Part shown: piece by piece, positions 36,531-45,767 of the stretch | How the letters are laid out: every line of letters starts with the position of its first letter | How positions within the stretch are numbered: the first letter of the stretch is position 1 | NCBI GenBank assembly: GCA_964517265.1 | Contig: CAZFBS010000009.1 | Location: forward strand, 1 to 64,000 | Origin: REEP01 sp964517265 | Lineage (GTDB): Bacteria > Pseudomonadota > Alphaproteobacteria > Rhodospirillales > Defluviicoccaceae | Direction: 5' to 3' | Length of the DNA: 64,000 nt | Program-made: the position numbers and the translations under genes | Notes under the pieces: model-generated | Told to the model about the DNA's origin: nothing | The model's input: the letters and a program-made list of their open reading frames with translations, nothing else | Databases searched by the model: none

Positions 36531-37142
36531 ATGCACGGACTGATCAGGACGCTGGCAGCTGCGAGTATTGTCGTCGGTGCGTTGATAGGGGCTGAGCCGG
36601 CGATCAGCGACGACAGCGGTGCGGGTAACACGGGCAGCGAAGGCAGCGAGGGCAGCGAACAACAGGTTCCCCTCAACATCGCGATCCTCGACGTTCAGAG
36701 CGTGTTCCAGAACGCGGCCGCGGTCAAATCGATCCAGGCGAACATGCGCGCCTACATCGAGGCCTACCGAGCCGGGACACAGCGAGAAGAGGAAGAAATC
36801 CGCGCCGCTCAGCAAGAACTCGCCAGCAAACGCGAAGGCTTGTCCGGCGAGGAGTATGAAGCGGAGCGCCGCAAGCTCGAACAACGGCTTCTGGAGGCGC
36901 AGGCGCGGGTCCAGGAACGAAAGCAGGGGCTCGACGAGACCCAGCAGCAAGGAATGAATGCGGTGCAGATGGCCCTGAACACCATCGTCACCGAGATCGC
37001 GAGCGAGAAAGGAATTACGCTGATTCTGCGCAAGGACCAGACCGTTCTCAATGCGACGGCGCTGGAAATTACCGACGAAGTTCTCAAGCGTCTCAATGCG
37101 CGCCTGCCGGAAATCGAGATCGCCAGCCCCAGGAGCGAATAA
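36531..37142 (+). CDS. skp: OmpH/Skp family periplasmic chaperone
   Basis: A 203-residue exported protein with a signal peptide (about residues 1-22) and a Skp/OmpH domain. The start is NIAILDVQSVFQNAAAVKSIQ (about 46), then a long coiled coil rich in Glu, Gln, Arg and Ala (about 80-150), the tentacles of the jellyfish-like trimer. It holds unfolded outer-membrane proteins before BamA insertion, which fits the neighbour. A Gly-Ser-Glu repeat lies between signal peptide and domain. Confidence 0.88.
   Translation: MHGLIRTLAAASIVVGALIGAEPAISDDSGAGNTGSEGSEGSEQQVPLNIAILDVQSVFQNAAAVKSIQANMRAYIEAYRAGTQREEEEIRAAQQELASKREGLSGEEYEAERRKLEQRLLEAQARVQERKQGLDETQQQGMNAVQMALNTIVTEIASEKGITLILRKDQTVLNATALEITDEVLKRLNARLPEIEIASPRSE
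36633..36659 (+). repeat. Three tandem 9-bp units in skp
   Basis: GGCAGCGAA, GGCAGCGAG, GGCAGCGAA lie head to tail, encoding Gly-Ser-Glu three times in the linker between the Skp signal peptide and the chaperone domain. It probably arose by replication slippage, and the copy number may vary between strains. Confidence 0.85.
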
Positions 37143-37147
37143 AATAA

Positions 37148-38170
37148 ATGCCAGATCCGAGGTTTTTTCGCACTGCGGGCCCTTTTCCGCTCGGAGAACT
37201 CGCAACGATTGCCAATGCCGAACTGGCCGGCGGGGGCGACCCGCAGGCGCTGTTTTCCGACGTTGCGCCGATGGATCGCGCCGGTCCCGCAGATGTCGTT
37301 TTTCTCGACGATAAACGCTATGTTCCGCGGCTCGCTCATACGCAGGCCGGGGTCTGCCTGCTGCGGCCCGCGCTGGCGACACAGGCGCCGGCCGGGCTGG
37401 CCCTGTTGCTGACTGATGAGCCGCAACGCGGCTTTGCCCGCATTGCCGAAGCGTTCTATCCCCAAAGCGCTCCGCCGGCGACGATTGATCCATCTGCGGT
37501 CATCGCCGGATCGGCCATCATCGGTGAAGGGTGCTCGATTGCAGCCGGCGCGGTGATCGGTGAAGCGGCCGAAATCGGCGGCCATTGTGCCATCGGTGCG
37601 AATGCGGTGATCGGTCCCGGGGTTGTCCTGGGGAACAGCAGCATCGTCGGCGCCGGCGCTTCGCTGATCTGTTGCATTATCGGAGAGCGTGTCATCATCC
37701 ATGCGGGCGCACGCATCGGCGAGGACGGCTTCGGCTACATCATCGGCCCAGGCGGCCACGATAAGGTGCCTCAGTTGGGGAGGGTCCTGGTGGGAGATGA
37801 TGTGGAAATTGGGGCCAATACGACTATCGATCGCGGCGCTTTAGGGGATACGGAGATCGGTTCCGGAACGAAAATTGATAATCTTGTTCAGATCGGCCAT
37901 AACGTGCGGCTGGGGCGGGGGTGCGTGATCGTTGCCCAGGTGGGGATCTCGGGCAGTACCTCGATCGGGGATTTCGTCATGATTGCAGGTCAAGCAGGCC
38001 TCAGCGGCCATCTGAGCGTGGGTAATGGCGCGCGTATCGGCGCCAAAAGCGGGGTAATGCGCGACATCGCGCCGGGAGAGACGGTGTTTGGCTATCCGGC
38101 CATGCCGCACAAACAGTACATGCGTCAGGTCGCGCTGCTTGCCGGTCTCGCAAGAAAGAAGGGGACCTGA
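37148..38170 (+). CDS. lpxD: UDP-3-O-(3-hydroxyacyl)glucosamine N-acyltransferase
   Basis: A 340-residue acyltransferase, third step of lipid A synthesis. An N-terminal uridine-binding domain (to about residue 105) precedes a left-handed beta-helix of hexapeptide repeats (about 115-300). NLVQIGHNVRLG (about residue 245) holds the catalytic His of the family. It is co-located with fabZ and lpxA, which share the acyl-ACP substrate pool. Confidence 0.96.
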   Translation: MPDPRFFRTAGPFPLGELATIANAELAGGGDPQALFSDVAPMDRAGPADVVFLDDKRYVPRLAHTQAGVCLLRPALATQAPAGLALLLTDEPQRGFARIAEAFYPQSAPPATIDPSAVIAGSAIIGEGCSIAAGAVIGEAAEIGGHCAIGANAVIGPGVVLGNSSIVGAGASLICCIIGERVIIHAGARIGEDGFGYIIGPGGHDKVPQLGRVLVGDDVEIGANTTIDRGALGDTEIGSGTKIDNLVQIGHNVRLGRGCVIVAQVGISGSTSIGDFVMIAGQAGLSGHLSVGNGARIGAKSGVMRDIAPGETVFGYPAMPHKQYMRQVALLAGLARKKGT

Positions 38171-38173
38171 GGC

Positions 38174-38638
38174 ATGCCGTCCGCTCCCGCCGCCGCCGGC
38201 GCCACGATCGAAATCGACCGCATCAAACAGATGATCCCGCATCGCTACCCGATGCTGATGATCGACCGGATCGTGGATGTCGTTCCCAACGAGCGCGCGA
38301 CCGGGATCAAGAACGTCACCATCAACGAGCCCTTTTTTCAAGGTCATTTTCCGTCGTTCCCGGTGATGCCGGGCGTGCTGATCGTCGAAGCGATGGCGCA
38401 GACCGCAGCGGTTCTGGTTGTCGAGAGCCTCGGTCCCGAGAAGGAGGGCAGGCTGGTTTATTTCATGTCGATCGACGCGGCGCGGTTTCGCAAGCCGGTG
38501 GTACCCGGGAATACGATCAAGATTCATGTCGAAAGACAACGCAATCGCGGCAACGTTTGGAAGTTCAAGGGTCAGGCGAAAGTCGACGGTGTTCTTGTCG
38601 CCGAGGCGACCTATGCGGCGATGATCCGGGATCAATAA
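38174..38638 (+). CDS. fabZ: 3-hydroxyacyl-ACP dehydratase FabZ
   Basis: A 154-residue hot-dog-fold dehydratase of fatty acid synthesis that removes water from 3-hydroxyacyl-ACP. PHRYPMLMIDRI (about residue 23) and HFPSFPVMPGVLIVEAMAQ (about 56-74) hold the catalytic His and Glu. It competes with LpxA/LpxD for 3-hydroxyacyl-ACP, which explains the cluster. Its TAA overlaps the lpxA ATG by one base. Confidence 0.97.
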   Translation: MPSAPAAAGATIEIDRIKQMIPHRYPMLMIDRIVDVVPNERATGIKNVTINEPFFQGHFPSFPVMPGVLIVEAMAQTAAVLVVESLGPEKEGRLVYFMSIDAARFRKPVVPGNTIKIHVERQRNRGNVWKFKGQAKVDGVLVAEATYAAMIRDQ

Positions 38639-39438
38639 TGGCAACCATCCATCCGACCGCTCTCGTCGACGCGCAGGCGGTGGTGGGAGCGGGGGTTCAA
38701 ATCGGGCCCTACTGTGTTGTCGGCGCCCATGTTACGCTTGAAGATGGTGTCAGGCTTCACTCCCACGTGGTGATTGAAGGATTCACCCGGATCGGTGCCA
38801 ACACCTGCATCTATCCCTTTGCCTCGATCGGTCTTGCTCCGCAGGATCTGAAGTATCGGGGCGAGGCTTCGCGCCTCGAGATCGGGTGCAACAACGTGAT
38901 CCGCGAACATGTCACCATGAACCCGGGAACGGAAAGCGGGCAGATGATCACCCGCATCGGCAATCACTGTCTGTTCATGGTCGGGGCGCATGTCGCCCAT
39001 GACTGCACGATCGGCGATCACGTCATCTTGGTGAATTCCGCGACTCTCGGCGGCCACGTCGAGATCGGCGACTGGGCCATTATCGGCGGACTGTCCGCCG
39101 CGCACCAATTCACCCGGATCGGCCGCCACGCCATGATCGGCGGTATGTCCGGGGTCGAAAACGACGTGATTCCGTTCGGGCGGGTCACCGGCAATCGCGC
39201 CCGCCTGGATGGCTTGAACATCATCGGTCTCAAGCGCAGAAACTTCTCGCGCGAGGAAGTTCATGCCCTGCGCCACGCCTACCGGCTCTTGTTTGCGCCC
39301 GAAGGAACAATGGCCGAGCGGCTTGATGACGTTGTCGAGGTGTTTTCGGACAACGAAAGCGTGATGGAGATCGTCAACTTCATCCGCGCCGACTCCTCGC
39401 GAGGGATTTGCCAGCCCCACCTCGAAGATGCCGCCTAA
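38638..39438 (+). CDS. lpxA: Acyl-ACP--UDP-N-acetylglucosamine O-acyltransferase
   Basis: A 266-residue enzyme for the first step of lipid A synthesis. Hexapeptide repeats form a left-handed beta helix from residue 4 to about 190, followed by a helical C-terminal domain. HVAHDCTIGDHV (about residue 120) includes the catalytic His, and GGMSGVENDVIPFG is the usual ruler/substrate region. ATG 38638 shares a base with the fabZ stop, and the 3' end overlaps lpxI by 11 bp. Confidence 0.97.
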   Translation: MATIHPTALVDAQAVVGAGVQIGPYCVVGAHVTLEDGVRLHSHVVIEGFTRIGANTCIYPFASIGLAPQDLKYRGEASRLEIGCNNVIREHVTMNPGTESGQMITRIGNHCLFMVGAHVAHDCTIGDHVILVNSATLGGHVEIGDWAIIGGLSAAHQFTRIGRHAMIGGMSGVENDVIPFGRVTGNRARLDGLNIIGLKRRNFSREEVHALRHAYRLLFAPEGTMAERLDDVVEVFSDNESVMEIVNFIRADSSRGICQPHLEDAA

Positions 39439-40261
39439 GCTCGGGATCATCGCCGGCGGGGGCGAGCTGCCGGTGCGGATCATCGAACGCTGCCGGGCGG
39501 CCGGCAGGCCGTTCTTCGTCCTCGCGCTGGAGGGGCAGACGCCGGTGGAGACGGTCGCCGGGACGCCGCACGCGTGGGTGAGAATGGGCGAGGGCGGCAA
39601 GGCGATCCGCCTTCTCCGCGAGGCAAAGACCGAGGAATTGGTGCTGGCCGGTCCCGTGCGGCGGCCGTCCATCGCCGAGTTGAAGCCGGACCTGTGGACC
39701 GCGAAATTTGTTGCCAAGGTGGGTATCAAGTCTCTCGGCGATGACGGCATTCTGGGTGCGCTGGTGCGGGAGTTGGAGCAGAGGGAAGGCTTTCGGGTTG
39801 TTGGCGCCGAAACCCTGGTGCCGGACGTTCAGGCGAGCGAAGGGGTGCTCGGAGCGGTCCGGCCGGACGAGCAGGCGCGGAGCGACATCGCGCGCGGGAT
39901 CGCGGTGGCCAGCGCCTTGTGCGCACTGGACGCCGGCCAGGCATGCGTCGTCCAACAGGGGCTGGTCCTTGCGATCGAGGCGATCGAAGGGACCGACGCG
40001 ATGCTGGCGCGGGCGGGGGACCTTCGACGCGACGGACCGGGGGGAGTTCTGGTCAAGGTCGGGGTCGCCAAATCGGAAGGCCGCGCCGACCTGCCGACCA
40101 TCGGCTCGGGATCGGTCCATGCCGCCGCCGCCGCCGGCCTTCGAGGGATCGCGGTCGAAGCCGGCTGCGCGCTGATCGTCGATCGCGAACAGGCGGTTCG
40201 GGCCGCGGATGCAGCCGGCCTGTTCCTTATCGGGGTGGGCGTCCCGCCGGCGTCGCAATGA
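39428..40261 (+). CDS. lpxI: UDP-2,3-diacylglucosamine pyrophosphatase LpxI
   Basis: A 277-residue protein of the LpxI family (formerly DUF1009), which hydrolyses UDP-2,3-diacylglucosamine to lipid X and UMP. It begins with LGIIAGGGELPVRII, and the C-terminal domain holds the family's GTDAMLARAG (about residue 189) and KVGVAKSEGRADLPTIG. Alphaproteobacteria use LpxI where E. coli uses LpxH. It overlaps lpxA at its start and lpxB at its end. Confidence 0.95.
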   Translation: MPPKLGIIAGGGELPVRIIERCRAAGRPFFVLALEGQTPVETVAGTPHAWVRMGEGGKAIRLLREAKTEELVLAGPVRRPSIAELKPDLWTAKFVAKVGIKSLGDDGILGALVRELEQREGFRVVGAETLVPDVQASEGVLGAVRPDEQARSDIARGIAVASALCALDAGQACVVQQGLVLAIEAIEGTDAMLARAGDLRRDGPGGVLVKVGVAKSEGRADLPTIGSGSVHAAAAAGLRGIAVEAGCALIVDREQAVRAADAAGLFLIGVGVPPASQ

Positions 40262-41505
40262 TTGATGCGGACATGCCGCAACGGCCGCTCGTCTTTCTGA
40301 TCGCCGGGGAGCCGTCGGGAGATGCCTTGGGCGCCCACCTGATGGCGGCGCTGAAAAGACGCAGCGAGCGCCCGCTCGCGTTCATCGGGATCGGCGGCCT
40401 GCGGATGGCGGACGAAGGCCTGCACAGCCTGTTTGCGATGGACGAATTGTCGCTGATGGGGGCCGCTGAGATTGTTCCCCACATCCCCCGCCTGCTGCGG
40501 CGCATTCGTGAAACCGTAAGCGCCATCTTGACCACGCAGCCCGATGTGGTGGTGAGCATCGATGCGCCCGCCTTCACGTTCCGTGTCGCCAAGCGAGTCC
40601 GGCGTCAGGATAAGAGTCATAGGCTGACGCTGATCCACTATGTCGCTCCACAGGTGTGGGCGTGGAAGCGGGGGCGCGCGCGTGAGGTGGCGGGCTACCT
40701 CGATCATTTGATGGCCCTGCTGCCGTTCGAGAGTCCGTACTTCGAGACGGAAGGCCTGCCATGCACCTTCGTCGGCCACCCGGTTGTCGAGAGCGGCGCA
40801 GACAAGGGGGATGGGGTTGGCTTTCGCGATCGCCATGGCCTGCCTGCGGATGCCGAGCTTGTCTGCATCCTGCCCGGGAGTCGCCGCAGTGAAGTCGGCC
40901 GTCTGCTTCCCGTGTTCGGCCAGACCCTCGCTCACCTCGCTCAAGCCAAGCCGACCCTGCGCGCGGTGTTGCCGGCGGTGGACGCCTGCCGATCGCAGAT
41001 CATCGAAGCTGTCGAAGGCTGGCCGGTTCCGACCCTTGTGGTATCGGGTTCCGAGGAACGTTACGATGCCTTTGCCGCCGCCGACGTGGCCCTGGCCGCA
41101 TCCGGCACCGTGGCGCTCGAACTCGCCATGGCGGGAACGCCGATGGTGATCACTTACAAGCTCAATCCGATCACCGCGCTGCTGGCGCGGCGGGTGATCA
41201 AGACCCGTTTCGTCAACCTGATCAACCTCATCCTTGATCGCGAGGTGGTCCCCGAGCTGTTGCTGGGTGCGTGCCGGCCGGACCGGCTCGCCGAGGCCGT
41301 AAGGCATCTTCTCGACGATCCGGCCGCCCGCGCGGCACAACGCGCCGGCGCGGAACAAGCCCTTCGTGCGCTCCACGGCGAAGGACTGAAGCCGAGCGAG
41401 CGGGCGGCGGATGTCGTCCTGTCCTGCATCGCCGGCAGCCAGGTCAGCCGGTCGACGAAATCCGCCCTGCGTGGGACGAATGGCGTTCCTTCAGCGCCTG
41501 CTTGA
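40258..41505 (+). CDS. lpxB: Lipid-A-disaccharide synthase
   Basis: A 415-residue GT19 glycosyltransferase that joins lipid X and UDP-diacylglucosamine to form the tetraacyl disaccharide. It has AGEPSGDALGAHLM (about residue 15), YVAPQVWAWKRGRA (about 127), LPGSRRSEV (about 205) and the C-terminal ALELAMAGTPMVITYK region. ATG 40258 sits in the lpxI stop. The last 62 bases (41444-41505) overlap the 3' end of the convergent malQ gene, so the final 20 codons of each are antisense to each other. Confidence 0.95.
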   Translation: MIDADMPQRPLVFLIAGEPSGDALGAHLMAALKRRSERPLAFIGIGGLRMADEGLHSLFAMDELSLMGAAEIVPHIPRLLRRIRETVSAILTTQPDVVVSIDAPAFTFRVAKRVRRQDKSHRLTLIHYVAPQVWAWKRGRAREVAGYLDHLMALLPFESPYFETEGLPCTFVGHPVVESGADKGDGVGFRDRHGLPADAELVCILPGSRRSEVGRLLPVFGQTLAHLAQAKPTLRAVLPAVDACRSQIIEAVEGWPVPTLVVSGSEERYDAFAAADVALAASGTVALELAMAGTPMVITYKLNPITALLARRVIKTRFVNLINLILDREVVPELLLGACRPDRLAEAVRHLLDDPAARAAQRAGAEQALRALHGEGLKPSERAADVVLSCIAGSQVSRSTKSALRGTNGVPSAPA

Positions 41506-43645
41506 GAGCCAGCGTCACCGGGGCCGAGCCGAGGTCCTCGACCGGGAGCGATACTCGTCGCCGCCAGTTGGGGTACTCGTTGACGGTTCCCGGCAGGTTG
41601 ATCTGCTTTTCCTCTTCGGTCATCTCGTCGATCTGCACCATCAAGAGAATCGCCGGTGAGAGGGCGAGATAGCGATGAATCGCGGCCACCAACGCCGGCG
41701 AGATCGCCGTCGCGGCTCTGTCTTGATCGCCTCGATCCGGCAACAGATCTTCTTCCGCCAGCGCGTTGATCAGGGTTTCCCGGTCCCGCGAGCGCCCCTG
41801 CCACTCACTCTGTTCTGCGGCAAGAGAGGGATAAAGCTTGAGGGTGCGGCGAAGCTCGATGTCCGATCCCTTCCAGAACCCCGCCAAGGTGGCAAGATCG
41901 TGCGTCGTCACGCACGCGAGCGCCAGATCGGGATATTCGTGGGGACGCTTGAAGCGATCGCCGTCCTTCTCGAAGTATAGAACGCGATAGGACAGAACGT
42001 TGGCCACCGCCATCCGCTCCCGGAACCCCTCGGGAACCGTGCCGAGATCCTCGCCGATGATCATGCAGCGGTTGCGCTGGCTCTCCAGGGCGAGAATACC
42101 GAGCAGGTCCTCGAACGGATAAGCGAGATAAACCCCTTCTTTCGCCGGAGCGTTTGCGGGAATCCAATACAGATGCAGCAGCGCCATCACGTGGTCGATG
42201 CGAAGGGCCCCGGCGTGCCGCATGTTGGCGCGCAGAATCGCAATGAAGGGCTCATAAGCCTTGTTCTTCAACGCGACCGGGTTCAGCGGCGGCAGGCCCC
42301 AGTCCTGACCCAGCATGTTGAACGGATCGGGTGGGGCGCCGACATTCATTTCGGTCACCACGACATCCTGCTCGCCCCAGGCGTCGGCCCCGGCCGGATC
42401 GACACCCACCGCCAGATCGCGATAAAGACCGATCACCAATCCCGTCTCCGTGGCGCGCCGATGGACCTCTTCCAGTTGCCGATCCGCCTGCCATTGCAAG
42501 TACTCGAAGAACGCGATCCGCTCGTGGTGGATTTCGGCGAATTCCGCCACTTCCCGGGAATGAGGATCGCGGAAAGGCTCTGGCCACTGCTGCCAGGGGG
42601 CACGGCCGAAATGCTCCGAGAGCGTCTCGAACACCGCAAAGCGCCGCAAGCGATCGGCGCCGTGAACCTCCCGAAAGCGATGGAACGCCTCGTCCTCGAA
42701 CGCCCCGTCCTTGCCCATCGGGGTGCGCATTTGATAGGTGGCAAAGACCTCCTTCAGCACCGCCTGCTTGAGGACCGCGACGCGGGCATAGTCGACCAGC
42801 GGCTCCGCCCGAAGGCGCTCGATTTCATCGCGCTGAGCCTCGGCGATCTCGCGCGCTCGCGCGGAGTCGGCAAAGTCGTCGACCTGTTCCACATCGATGT
42901 AGAGGGTGTTGAGAAACAGCCGGCTGCTCGGCGAATAGGGGCTCGCCCGTTCCGCATCGCCAAGAAACAGGGCGTGGAGAGGATTGACACCGACCGTGGA
43001 CGCGCTCGCGTCGGCCGCCACGTCGACCAGTTGCCGGAGCGCGGTGAAGTCACCGATGCCCCAGTCGCGGCGGGAGCGCAAGGAGTAGACATGAGCGGAG
43101 ACACCCCATCGCTTCTCACCCCGCACCAATGGCTCCGGCATGAAACAGGTGCGTGGCACCACGATCAGCCGCATTGCGCTGACATCGAGATTCATCAGAA
43201 CCAGATCGTGATATCCGACCGGCAGCTCGAAAGGCAGGGTCAACAGGCGGCGCTCGATGCGATCTCCGTCCACATCCCGGGCTTCCACCAACGCCAGCTC
43301 GGACGGATAAAACATGAAGCGGTGTTCCCGCCCCTCTTCCTCCATCACCTCGCAGCACAGCTCCGTGGTCGTGTAACGCGCCTCCAGCGAGAGCAATATC
43401 TTGGGCCGTTCGCCGGTCCGTACAACGAGAACAGGGGGCAGGGGCCGTCGCCAGGACACCTCTTCCATGTGCCGCATGCTCGCCTCGGCCGTCGCGTCGT
43501 CTTCGGCCGCGATGCCGATGGCACCCAGGATCGTTCGCTTGGTGTCGTCGGAAGCCTTATGAAGATTGCCCCAGATGTCCCAGTATTGCTGCTCGATGCC
43601 GGCCAGTTCGGCCAACCGGTCGAGAGCCTTGTTCGATGTTGTCAT
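41444..43645 (-). CDS. malQ: 4-alpha-glucanotransferase
   Basis: A 733-residue GH77 amylomaltase that transfers maltooligosaccharide segments between glucans. The N-terminal 170-residue region is the extra domain seen in long bacterial MalQ proteins. The catalytic part has LRIDHVMALLHLYWIP (nucleophile Asp), MIIGEDLGTVPEGFRERM (acid/base Glu) and TTHDLATLAGFW. ATG 43645 is preferred because GGGGAGA lies 5 bases upstream; the frame extends to 43690. It ends the glgB-glgX-malQ transcription unit and overlaps the lpxB tail. Confidence 0.93.
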   Translation of the reverse strand: MTTSNKALDRLAELAGIEQQYWDIWGNLHKASDDTKRTILGAIGIAAEDDATAEASMRHMEEVSWRRPLPPVLVVRTGERPKILLSLEARYTTTELCCEVMEEEGREHRFMFYPSELALVEARDVDGDRIERRLLTLPFELPVGYHDLVLMNLDVSAMRLIVVPRTCFMPEPLVRGEKRWGVSAHVYSLRSRRDWGIGDFTALRQLVDVAADASASTVGVNPLHALFLGDAERASPYSPSSRLFLNTLYIDVEQVDDFADSARAREIAEAQRDEIERLRAEPLVDYARVAVLKQAVLKEVFATYQMRTPMGKDGAFEDEAFHRFREVHGADRLRRFAVFETLSEHFGRAPWQQWPEPFRDPHSREVAEFAEIHHERIAFFEYLQWQADRQLEEVHRRATETGLVIGLYRDLAVGVDPAGADAWGEQDVVVTEMNVGAPPDPFNMLGQDWGLPPLNPVALKNKAYEPFIAILRANMRHAGALRIDHVMALLHLYWIPANAPAKEGVYLAYPFEDLLGILALESQRNRCMIIGEDLGTVPEGFRERMAVANVLSYRVLYFEKDGDRFKRPHEYPDLALACVTTHDLATLAGFWKGSDIELRRTLKLYPSLAAEQSEWQGRSRDRETLINALAEEDLLPDRGDQDRAATAISPALVAAIHRYLALSPAILLMVQIDEMTEEEKQINLPGTVNEYPNWRRRVSLPVEDLGSAPVTLALKQALKERHSSHAGRISSTG

Positions 43646-43670
43646 TGACGTCTCCCCGAATGGCAGCCTT

Positions 43671-45767
43671 TTAGGTGTCGCGCAGGACAACGAACGAGCG
43701 ATGGAGCAGCGGATACTTCTGGCCAGCGCGGAACGAATGAGCCTCCTCTTTGATCCGTCCCGTGTCGAACACCCGCACCCACGCGTTGGTGAACGGCGCG
43801 TCGGGCAGCTTGAACGAGAGAGGTCCGTCGTGGGCGTTCAGCAGCATCAGGAAGTGTTGGCCCTCGTCACTGTTGCCCGCCGATGCCGCATTGCGATAGA
43901 CCTCCATGCCCAGGCATCGCGCATAGGGGACGGACCAGTCCTTGGCGGTCATCTCGTGTCCTTCGGGAGCCAGCCACGCCACGTCCTTCAGGCCAATATT
44001 CCCGATCGGCTGCCCGTTTAGAAACTTCGTCCGCCGAAACACCGGATAATCGCGCCGCAGCTTGAGCAGCATGCGCACGAAGCGTTGCAGCGCAAGATCC
44101 TCTTCACTGCGCTCATCCCATTGCACCCAGCCGATTTCGTTGTCCTGACAGTAGGCGTTGTTGTTCCCGTGCTGGGTTCTGCCGAATTCGTCACCCGCCA
44201 CCAGCATCGGTGTGCCTTGCGAGAGAAGCAGAGTCGCGAGCAGGTTTCGCTTCTGCCGCTCCCGCAACGCCCGAATGGACGGGTCGGTGGTCGGGCCTTC
44301 AACGCCGCAGTTCCAGCTGTGGTTCGCATCGGTGCCGTCGCGATTATCCTCGCCGTTCGCTTCGTTGTGCTTGCGCTCGTAGCTGACCAGATCGTGCAAG
44401 GTGAAACCGTCGTGAGCGGTCACGAAATTGACGCTTGCCCACGGCCTGCGCCCCTTGTGGTGGAAGGTTTCGGAGGAACCGGACAAATGCGAGGCCATCC
44501 CGCCGATCATGTGATTGTCGCCGCGCCAGAATCGGCGGGTGGTGTCGCGGTACTTGTCGTTCCACTCCGCCCAGGTGGGCGGAAAGTTGCCAAGCTGATA
44601 GCCGTCGATGCCGATATCCCAGGGTTCCGCGATCAACTTGATCCGGGAAAGAACCGGATCCTGGACGATGGCGTCGAGGAAACCTGAGTATGGATCGAAC
44701 TGGTGGTGCTCGCGGGCGAGGGTCGTCGTCAGATCGAAGCGGAACCCGTCGACATGCATTTCCTGGACCCAGTATCGCAGCGAATCCATGACCATCTGCA
44801 TGACGCGCGGATGGCTGAGAGCGAGCGAATTGCCGCAGCCGGTGAAGTCCATGTAGTGCCGCTTGTCATGGGCGAGGATATAGTATGCCGCATTGTCGAT
44901 GCCACGGAACGTGATGGTCGGCCCGAACTGGTTTCCTTCTCCGGTGTGATTGTAGACGACGTCCAAAATCACCTCGATCCCGGCGCTGTGGAGATTGGCC
45001 ACCATCGTCTTGAATTCGCGCGCCGCGCGGCGGCTGTGCAGGCGATGATCGGCCGAGAAGAAATTGATCGAGTTGTAGGCCCAGTAGTTGCGCCGCCCTT
45101 TCTCCGCCAGATGGGGCTCATCAATGATCGTGTGGATGGGAAGCAGTTCCACGGCGGTGACGCCGAGCTTGACGAGGTAGTCGAGAACGCGCGGCGATCC
45201 CAAGCCGGCGAAGGTCCCGCGCTGGGGATCCGGAACGTCCGGGTTGAGCTTGGTGAATCCCTTGACGTGAAGCTCGTAGATGACGGTCTGGGACCATGGC
45301 GTGTTCGGGAAGCGTTCCTCGCCCCAGGTGAACGCCGGCTCGACAACGCGGCATTTCGGCATTGCTCGCGCGCTGTCGCGCCGGTCGAAGGACAAGTCTT
45401 TGCGGCTGCTGCCGCGACGATAGCCAAAAATCGCGTCACTGACATAGAGGGGGCCGTCAATGGCGCGGGCATAGGGATCGAGCAGAAGCTTGTTGGCGTT
45501 GAAGCGGTGACCCTGGCGCGGATCATATGGACCGTGAACCCGGTAGCCATAGAGCTGGCCCGGCTGCATTCCGACAATGTAGCCGTGCCAGATCTGGTTG
45601 GTGTACTCCGGGAGCGCGATCCGTTCGAGCTCCCGTTTGCCGCTGGCGTCGAACAGGCAGAGTTCCACAATCTCGGCATTGTCCGAGAACAGGGCGAAGT
45701 TGACCCCCCGCCCGTCCCACGTCGCGCCGAGCGGCGACGGACTGCCCGGTTCAACCTTCCTTTGCAT
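43671..45767 (-). CDS. glgX: Glycogen debranching enzyme GlgX
   Basis: A 698-residue GH13 isoamylase-type debranching enzyme that hydrolyses alpha-1,6 branches of phosphorylase-limit glycogen. A CBM48 domain (LGATWDGRGVNFALFSDNAE) leads to the TIM barrel with LDVVYNHTGEG, DGFRFDLTTTLA (nucleophile Asp, about residue 340), LIAEPWDIG (Glu, about 376) and FVTAHDGFTLHDLVSY. Its start overlaps the glgB 3' end by 17 bp, and malQ follows after 25 bp. Confidence 0.95.
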   Translation of the reverse strand: MQRKVEPGSPSPLGATWDGRGVNFALFSDNAEIVELCLFDASGKRELERIALPEYTNQIWHGYIVGMQPGQLYGYRVHGPYDPRQGHRFNANKLLLDPYARAIDGPLYVSDAIFGYRRGSSRKDLSFDRRDSARAMPKCRVVEPAFTWGEERFPNTPWSQTVIYELHVKGFTKLNPDVPDPQRGTFAGLGSPRVLDYLVKLGVTAVELLPIHTIIDEPHLAEKGRRNYWAYNSINFFSADHRLHSRRAAREFKTMVANLHSAGIEVILDVVYNHTGEGNQFGPTITFRGIDNAAYYILAHDKRHYMDFTGCGNSLALSHPRVMQMVMDSLRYWVQEMHVDGFRFDLTTTLAREHHQFDPYSGFLDAIVQDPVLSRIKLIAEPWDIGIDGYQLGNFPPTWAEWNDKYRDTTRRFWRGDNHMIGGMASHLSGSSETFHHKGRRPWASVNFVTAHDGFTLHDLVSYERKHNEANGEDNRDGTDANHSWNCGVEGPTTDPSIRALRERQKRNLLATLLLSQGTPMLVAGDEFGRTQHGNNNAYCQDNEIGWVQWDERSEEDLALQRFVRMLLKLRRDYPVFRRTKFLNGQPIGNIGLKDVAWLAPEGHEMTAKDWSVPYARCLGMEVYRNAASAGNSDEGQHFLMLLNAHDGPLSFKLPDAPFTNAWVRVFDTGRIKEEAHSFRAGQKYPLLHRSFVVLRDT

